NCBI GenBank assembly: GCA_027625915.1
Contig: JANTQA010000015.1
Span: 7,841,001-7,905,000 of the forward strand
Source: Anaeramoeba flamelloides
Taxonomy: Eukaryota > Metamonada > Anaeramoebidae
DNA: 64,000 nucleotides
Direction of reading: 5' to 3'
The notes under the pieces were generated by a model. The model was not told the origin of the DNA. It saw only the letters and a program-made list of their open reading frames with translations, and made no database searches. Position numbers and translations under genes: made by a program. Below are positions 57,079-64,000 of the stretch, one piece after another. Each line of letters opens with the position of its first letter. Positions within the stretch are counted from its first letter, which is position 1.

Positions 57079-59236
57079 TTACAATAAGAAGACGAATAGA
57101 AAGAAAAGAAAAGTTAAGGTGATTGGCGAGATATTATTTGCTAAAGAAGTATTATAATTGTCCTCAGATTCAACCCCAAATTCAACTTTCTCAATCAATA
57201 CGCAATCAGTTTCCCAACTAGGGGTGGATGTCCCCAAATAAACCCATTTAAGAGTGTGTGTGTCATAATCTTCTTTGATATCGAAACTTAATTGTTCCCA
57301 CTCATTATGTCGATCATAAGAACTAATGATATTAAATTTGATTTCCTCATCAATATAAAATTTTAAATGAACGCTATTTGAAGATTGGCTCCTCCAATAA
57401 AAACTAAATATCCCATTTCCTGTAACTGTTGTTTGCATCCAAGACTCATGCTTTTCACTACAACAAGGCCCACTTCTGGCAACGCTTGAGCCAAAATGTG
57501 AAATATTTTTTTGGCCAAACCAAATTGCATTTCCTCCTGTTGTGAAATTTAGATCTGGGTTATCCAGTGCTTCCTCTAAGGGGACATCAGGATCAAAAAA
57601 GATTTGATCAACCCACCCACAATCTTCTCCGTAACTCATATCGTAGTTTTTAGTGTAAACCCATTCGAGGGTGTGTTCACCTTCGGTCGTAATATGATAG
57701 CTTTGTTCTCTCCAATCGATTCTGCCGGCTATTTCGTAGGCCTCTTCCCCATCAATATAAAAAATCAAAGGATCACCATACGAGGAACTGATCTTCCAAG
57801 AAAATGTAACTGTCCCTTGGCCTGTAACTGTGGTTTGGATCCCAGACTCTTCGTTTTGATCAATAAAACCACTTCGGGCAGCTGATGAGCCAAAATGTGA
57901 AATGTGATTTTGGCCAAACCAGCCTGCATTTCCTACTGTTGTGAAAGTTAGATCTGAGTTATCCAGTGCTTCCTCTAAGGGGATATCAGGATCAAATAAG
58001 ATTTGATCAACCCACCCACAATCTTCTCCATAACTTCCCTCCGCGTCTTTGATGTACTTCCATTTAAGAGTGTGTTCACCGTCTTCGTAAATATGGTAAC
58101 GGACTTGTACCCAATCAGACTCAATTTCGGAGTCGTAGTTTTCTTTCAGTTCGGAATCAATATAAAACTGTAAATTATCCTTCTCTCTTTCGGAACTGAG
58201 CTTCCAATAAAAGCTAACTGTTCCTTTGCCTGTAACTGTCGTTTGCATCCAAGATTCTTCGTTGTCGTCAAGAGAGCCACTCCGGGCAGACGATGAGCCA
58301 GAATACGAGTCCAGCGTTTGACCAAACCAACCTGCGTCTCCCCCTGTTGTGAAAGTTAGATCCGAGTTGTCCACAGCTTCCTCTAAGGGGACGTCAAGAT
58401 CATACACTTTCTCTTCGAATTCTAATTGATCAACCCACCCACAATCGTACCCATAACTTCCCTCCGCATCTTTGGTGTACTTCCATTTAAGAGTGTGTTC
58501 ACCGCCAAGCAAGATATCGTAGCTGACTTGTACCCAGTCAGAACTAGTTTCGGAATCGTAGTTTTCTTTCAGTTTGGAATCAATATAAAACTGTAAATTA
58601 TCCTTCTCTCTTTCGGAACTGAGCTTCCAATAAAAGCTAACTGTTCCTTTGCCTGTAACTGTCGTTTGCATCCAAGACTCTCCATTGTGGTCAATTGAGC
58701 CACTCCGGGCAGACGATGAGCCAAAATAATAATCCGCATCTTGGCCAAACCAACCTGCGTCTCCCCCTGTTGTGAAAGTTAGATCCGAGTTGTCCACAGC
58801 TTCCTCTAAGGGGACGTCAAGATCATACACTTTCTCTTCGAATTCTAATTGATCAACCCACCCACAATCTTCGCCGTAACTTACACTCTTGTCTTTGGTA
58901 TAGACCCATTTAAGAGTGTGTTCTTCGTCTTCGAAAAAATTGTGACTGAATTGTTCATAAGCCTGATAACCAGAGATTTCGTCAATTGCTTGGTCATCAA
59001 CATACAATGTTAAAAAATCATAGTCGTTTTCCGAACTGATCTCCCAATAAAAGCTAACTGTTCCGATTCCTTTAACGGTAGTTTGCATCCAAGACTCTCC
59101 ATTGTGGTCAATATCGCCACTTTGGGCAGACGATGAGCCAACATAATAATTCTCTTCTTGGCCAAACCAACTTGCGTTTCCTCCTGTAGTGATCGGATAT
59201 AAACTATAGCCAAGAGCTTCCTCTAAGGGTACTGAT
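57079..59236 (-). CDS. Surface protein with five tandem bacterial-type ~137-residue domains and a GPI-type tail (first exon not found)
   Basis: The last exon runs from about 59236 to TAA at 57079. Its frame has no ATG before the first repeat, so a 5' exon, presumably with the signal peptide, is missing; TATAAG just before 59236 is the likely acceptor. Five repeats follow: PLEEA...FTTGG.A.WFGQ...GSS.ARSG...ESWMQTTVTG.GT.SFYWK.SS...FYID...EHTLKW.YTKD...GYDCGWVDQ. Repeats 2 and 3 are nearly identical. Each has one Cys in the CGWVDQ motif; repeat 5 is the most diverged and has extra cysteines. The C-terminus is a short Asn/Ser spacer and a hydrophobic end (ITLTFLFFLFVFLL) with no cytosolic residues, a GPI-anchor signal. 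This repeat type is familiar from secreted bacterial and archaeal proteins; function is unknown to me. The gene is visibly less A/T-rich than its surroundings. Confidence 0.8.
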
Positions 59237-59749
59237 CTTATACAAAGAAAAACTATTTCAAATTGGTGTTTTGTTTTTGGTTGTTATGTTTGTTTAGAAA
59301 TGAGTTTAATTTGTTGTGTTTGTTTTTTTTGAAAAAGAAAAATGAGTTTGATCCCAAAGGTTTCTTTTTTTTTTTTTTACTTTTTTTTGGAAACTTTTTG
59401 TTTTGTATTGGCTTTGTTATCTAAAAAAAAAACAAAACGAATTGTTTTTGGAAAATGGACACCATACACAAAGGTAAAAGAACAAAGAGATAGTATTTTG
59501 GTTTGAACTTTTTGAAATAAAGCATTTTGGCGTTTTAAAAAAAGTTAATCAGAAAAAAATAAAAATAGTATTTTGTCAAATAAAAATCTTAATTTTTTTG
59601 AAAAAAATAAAATTCAGGATTTTACAAACCAGACTGATCATAAAAAGAGAGTGAGATCAATCGAGCATTTTTGTTGAATAAATTAGGACTTTTTTTGAGT
59701 TTACTATTTTCGAAAAGGGAAAACTTATTAAATAATTTTTCAATTTTAA

Positions 59750-59915
59750 TACTGGTATTTGAATTCTAAATGGGATTTTATTTCACCACATTTTTCAATT
59801 CCTTTTAAAAAAAAGTCACAAATTACAACCTACTTCTTTGGGGACTATTTATTGTGAAGAAAAAATCTGGAAAAGGAAGTGAAAATTTTTACCCACTTAG
59901 GATTCAAATACCAGT
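59750..59915. repeat. 166-bp foldback element, TACTGGTATTTGAAT ends
   Basis: The left arm TACTGGTATTTGAATTCTAA and the right arm ACCCACTTAGGATTCAAATA...CCAGTA are complementary over about 26 bp, with two or three mismatches. Confidence 0.7.
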
Positions 59916-61708
59916 AAAGCGGTGAACCAAGCACACAAATTCGGGGTAGAGATTGGGGAGTGTGATTGAAGTCAGTTTTTTTAAGAATAGTTTTCACTTT
60001 ATCGAACGATTAAATTTTTAGAAAAGTTTGAAATTATACAATCTCGAAAAAAGGAAATTTGAATCAGAATACTGTTTTCGAGATAAAACAGATTTATTTT
60101 TTTTTCTGAATTAAGTTTGATCTTTGATGAAACAAAAGACTTTTTGAGACCGATACTTCTTTTGATCAAACAAAATTTCAACAAAAACAATTTTAAAAAA
60201 GTTGTCAAAGGATGAACTTAAATCTAGTGAAACCTTGAAGGTAATAAAAGTTTAATTTGTGAAAAAAAAAGTGTAATCTGTCAAAAGGTGTTTTTAATTG
60301 AAAAATTGCAAAAATTTTTTTTTCTATTTATCCATTATATTCTAAATGCCTAGAATTTCCACAATACAAAAAGGTAACAAAGAGGAACAAATTATTTTAA
60401 GAAGTCTCAGTTAAATTTTTTAATTTCCAATTTTATCTAGATCCATCGCTAAGAGAGTACGTCAAATCAAAATCTTTATTTTTGATTGGAAAGAGTCGAA
60501 AAAATGCCTCAAAAGTGCATTTTTAAGTTAATTCGTCTCTTCAAAAAACTGCTTTCAAAAAACAACAGTTAATATTTATTCGGAATTATTTTCATAATAA
60601 CAAAGAATAACTCATTTGGTTTTAAGGACAAAGCTCTGAATCCCCGGAGAGTGTTGAGTTTTTATTTTACTTTCGTTTCGCAAAAAGAATTTTCGTCAAT
60701 AAATTAAACTGAAAAATATTAATTTTTTAATAGAAAATCATTGTTAAAAAAAAAAAATCTTTTTTCATAGATTTTACACAGAAATTTTCAAGAATAAATT
60801 AAAAGTTGAAAAAAGAATTGGAAAATTTCAAAAACAATTGCAAAAAATATTAGGAATGACATAGGAATTGTTTTGTGTTAAAAGATTTGAAAATGTGAAA
60901 TGAAATTATGGTATGATTACTGTAAGGTAAAAATGTTCAAAAGAAAACTTTTTCAATTTTTTGAAAAATCTATTCTAAGTGGTAAATATAACTGAAATCC
61001 AAGATCTTTTTTGAAAGTGGTTTTGTCACTACTCCCTCATTTTTGAATCAAAATTTGAACTTTACTAAAATAGAGTGTAAAAAAGATCAATTTATAATTG
61101 CAAATCGTTCTTAAAAAATTTTTTACAAAACTTATTTCGAAAAAAATTGCTTTACAGAGCTAGAAGAGATTTTTGATTGAAAAAGGAATTGATACCAAAT
61201 TCAGTTAACTCAAAATAGCACTCATTTTTATTAAATGAAATTCAAAATACTGTCAAAAGTATTAAGGAAATATCGAAAAGAAAAAACATCAAAATTTATG
61301 AAAAAGATCAATTGAAATTCTCAGTAAAAATGCAAATTTTTTTCCAATTTCGGTGATAAATTGCAATTTGTGTTTGAATTCATAAAATGCTTTATTCAAA
61401 GCTTGAGCAGAATAATTTCAAAAAGGAAAATCAAGTAAATAATTCCAAGTTTTAAGAAACCCTGTAAAATTAGTTGTTCTTCAAAATATTTTTTGATCTG
61501 TAACTGTTTGATTAGAAACAGTTCTAAGATTTATTAAAAATGGATATTGAACAAAAAATTTTATAAAATTTTATAGAATTTATCAATAATATTTAGCAAC
61601 TATTAATCGATCTGAATGAGGCCACCGAATGGTTAAATTGTATTAATTTATTACTTTTAACAATTGCGTTAATGATGAATGTATAAATCAACAAAATCCC
61701 AAATCGAA

Positions 61709-61815
61709 AATACTGATATTTGAATTTTAAAAGGGGATAATTTTCACTTCATTTTTCAATATCCTTTTACAAATGAACCCACAAATAACAGCCAACTTCT
61801 TTGAAAATTCATCAT
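61709..61815. repeat. Partial copy of the TACTGGTATTTGAAT foldback
   Basis: TACTGATATTTGAATTTTAA, TTCACTTCATTTTTCAAT and CAACTTCTTTG follow the order of 59750-59915; the right arm is missing. Confidence 0.5.
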
Positions 61816-61939
61816 TAGACTAAACTCTTTTTCAAATTATATTTTATTTATATATTTTAAATTGATAAAAATGATTCCAATTTAAAAATTTAAAGTTCGA
61901 TAAATTTGATTTTCTTTTCAAATTATTTTATTTAATGAA

Positions 61940-62636
61940 TTAAGGGTCTAGTCATTTACAGTGAATATGCACCATACTCAAGGGGTGACCTGAGAACTCA
62001 AAAGGGTAGTGTGAAATAGCCCTTCTTTTGGATAACAAAATTCAAATAGCAAAAAAAAAATTTTCATTGGATCTCATTAACAAAAAATTCAACAAAGAAA
62101 AATAAGTTTAAAAGGTTTCTCAATTTCGAACAAATCCAAAATGTAAAAAACAAAATTCATCTTTTCTCATTTTCTATTTCCAAATGATTAAATTTCTTTA
62201 ATTTAGAACAAATTGCTTTCTTGAAGTTCGCAATCAATTTAATTCTATTTATTCTGGTTTGTGGTTATTTTGTAACCCTCTAAATTTGACCAAGTATGTT
62301 TTAGGTATCATTCAATCGATAAAAATATTTCATTTGAAAAATGAAAAAAAAGAAAAAAAAATCACCAAGATCTCAAAAAGCACCAAAGAGAGACACTTCA
62401 AAACTGACATAGTTGTTTTCAAAATTGTAATTCATAACCATTCTAATTGGAATTGAGTGTATCTCTTTAGCGATTTTTTCTAAAAATGTACTCATTTTTG
62501 GTTGTTGATTTTTGGAGATCGATGGTACATCGTAAGTTGGTTGGTTTTTGATTGGTTGAAGGTACTCATAAAAATTACTAAAAAGTTTTTTTCCATATCA
62601 GAATAAAAAATTTCACCGTAATGACTAGACCCTTAA
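61940..62636. mobile_element. 697-bp inverted-repeat element with TTAAGGGTCTAGTCATT ends
   Basis: Left end TTAAGGGTCTAGTCATTTAC; the right end read on the minus strand is TTAAGGGTCTAGTCATTACG. The inverted match is about 18 bp, with outermost TTAA on both sides. The ends share TTAAGG and CTAGTC-type words with 23721-23898, 33102-33274 and 31457-31970. No transposase frame. Confidence 0.8.
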
Positions 62637-62952
62637 GGAAACTTATTTGGTAAAATAAAAAAAAATTCTCAAAGTATCTCAAATAAAATTTAAATGAAAA
62701 ATGGTTGAAAAAATAAAAAATGTAAACCATCTTTCATAATAATTGACACATTAAAAATCAAATTTTAAATAAAAATATTTTTAATAATTGAAGTTATCTA
62801 TTATAATATAAAAATTTCGATTTTAATATTCAATACTATACTCAAGAGATATTTATTTTTTGTCTAAAAATAAATGAAAGAAAAATAAAAAAAACTGTTA
62901 AAAAAATTGGGACATTTATTTTGAAAGAAGCATTACATGAAAAATAGAAAAT

Positions 62953-63084
62953 TTAAAAAAGTAAAAAAAAACCCTTTATCGATTCTCCTTCCATTTGAAT
63001 AACTAAATCTAATCTCTTTTTTATATTTGAAACCAAAATTTTCATTAATTCATCTGTTACTTCTTTCCAATTTTTCATTTTCAT
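62953..63084 (-). CDS. Possible small exon or mini-ORF, unrecognised
   Basis: A 43-codon frame begins MKMKNWKEVTDELMKILVSN and ends at TAA 62953. Its composition (charged amphipathic helix, few homopolymers for ~36 residues) looks more like coding sequence than neighbouring frames. The frame stays open upstream past an AAAG that could be an acceptor, so it may be a last exon of a gene to the right. No family is recognised. Confidence 0.25.
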   Translation of the reverse strand: MKMKNWKEVTDELMKILVSNIKKRLDLVIQMEGESIKGFFLLF

Positions 63085-64000
63085 TTTCCATTTTAACAAA
63101 ACACTTTTGAAAAAATAAAAAAGAGAAAAAATGATTTATTTGTAAACTTTTCATTAAGAGATGGAAAACCTAAAACGATACAAAAGCAATTCATTATTCA
63201 AATGTAAGATGGGCCATTTATTATGAAATTTAGTTTAAAATACTTGCCATCAAACCCCAAGTCAATAAATGTATAAAACAGGCTTTTTATCAGAATTTAA
63301 CCCCCTTTTGAATTCTTCTAATCTTTAAAATTTTTTATTAATTTTGATCATTATTTTTAAAACCAACAATTAATATTTTTATCATTGTGAAAAAAATTTG
63401 GTCCATTAAAAAAAAAAATATTTCAGACGAAATTTTTATAAAGTTTTTTTAAAAAAAAAATATTAGTTAAATGATTTTTGATCAAAGAAAAATTTTAAGA
63501 ACAAATCTTACATTTAGGAAAAATTAAAGCCATTTTAAATAGTAATTTTAAAAAAAAATATTATTTTATTTCATTTTGAGCCTTTCAAATTATTTTGGAA
63601 GGCTAAAAGAACAAAAATTGATTTTTAATACCAAGCTTTACTAAAAATAATATAATTATTTAAGGGTAAATATTAAAATATATTAATTCAAACAGATATT
63701 TATAATTTTTAGATAAATTTGATTTATCATGTTTAATCTTACATATTCCTTTCAACCAAATTGAAACAAATAATATTCCAAAAATAGATATTTTTTCAAA
63801 ATAGTTTGATTTCCACTAATTTTTTACAATTAAAACTTCAAAATTAGGAAATATGAAGATTTTAAAACCATTTAAAGTCCAAAAATCACCATAGAATGAA
63901 TCTTAATTTAAAATAACTTTTTCATTTTTAGTTGACAAAACAATAAATTATTAACTTGAAATTGGAACGTAATCTAATAAAAAAATAATATTAACCTTTT

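Larger units (their letters stand above)
59237..64000. other. Gene-poor right end with small inverted-repeat elements
   Basis: This stretch should contain the 5' exon and promoter of the surface-protein gene, but no convincing signal-peptide exon was found. It holds a foldback (59750-59915), its partial copy (61709-61815), a 697-bp TIR element (61940-62636) and one possible exon (62953-63084). The last 900 bp show nothing recognisable. Confidence 0.55.

Noticed and set aside
56864-57157. 97-codon frame on the plus strand
   Set aside because: Its end is antisense to the C-terminus of the surface protein and the rest is poly-T/poly-A translation.
57079-59236. Bacterial contamination as the source of the repeat gene
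   Set aside because: The gene is embedded in the same A/T-rich DNA, lacks an ATG without splicing, and has a GPI-type tail, so it belongs to the eukaryotic genome.
63513-63534. Micro-exon ATGGCTTTAATTTTTCC before a GTAAG
   Set aside because: A tempting start-plus-donor, but its phase does not fit the possible exon at 62953-63084 and nothing else supports it.

Overview
This is a eukaryotic nuclear window. It is extremely A+T-rich, carries spliced genes for conserved eukaryotic proteins (CCT4, ribosomal P1, MLH1, cullin, cornichon, an RNF126-type RING ligase), uses the standard code, and has long asparagine-, glutamine- and Lys/Glu-rich low-complexity runs in its proteins. The style fits an A+T-rich free-living amoeboid protist (Anaeramoeba-like or amoebozoan-like). 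I cannot fix the species from the sequence alone. Gene density is low, and intergenic DNA and introns are full of small inverted-repeat elements.

Layout. 1-1451 (+): C-terminal part of a protein ending in a KA1-like domain, probably a MARK/KIN1/PAR-1-type kinase cut by the window edge. 5695-10806 (-): WD-repeat protein in two exons separated by a 2.9-kb intron. 16103-18638 (-): two-exon RING-H2 E3 ligase. 21.4-23.6 kb: decayed LINE with an inverted-repeat element inserted inside its reverse transcriptase. 24668-25087 (-): cornichon/ERV14. 26263-30928 (+): seven-exon CCT4. 34154-34643 (+): two-exon acidic ribosomal protein P1. 38383-42078 (-): MLH1 with a very long disordered linker. 46061-53877 (-): three-exon cullin whose first intron is 5.4 kb and holds a (CT)72 tract. 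57079-59236 (-): five tandem copies of a bacterial-style about 137-residue domain plus a GPI-type tail, first exon not found.

The genes are not an operon or pathway cluster; they are housekeeping functions (protein folding, translation, mismatch repair, ubiquitination, ER export) with one surface protein. Two of them (RING ligase and cullin) belong to ubiquitination.

All exon joins were worked out by hand from protein-family continuity and splice signals. The eleven introns resolved all start GTA and all end AAG or TAG, never CAG. The non-coding DNA holds at least nine repeat families or single inverted-repeat elements: TTAAGG-ended elements, a ~780-bp long-TIR element, a Tc1/mariner-like MITE, hairpin and composite elements, and several short dispersed repeats. 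I saw no tRNA, rRNA or CRISPR.
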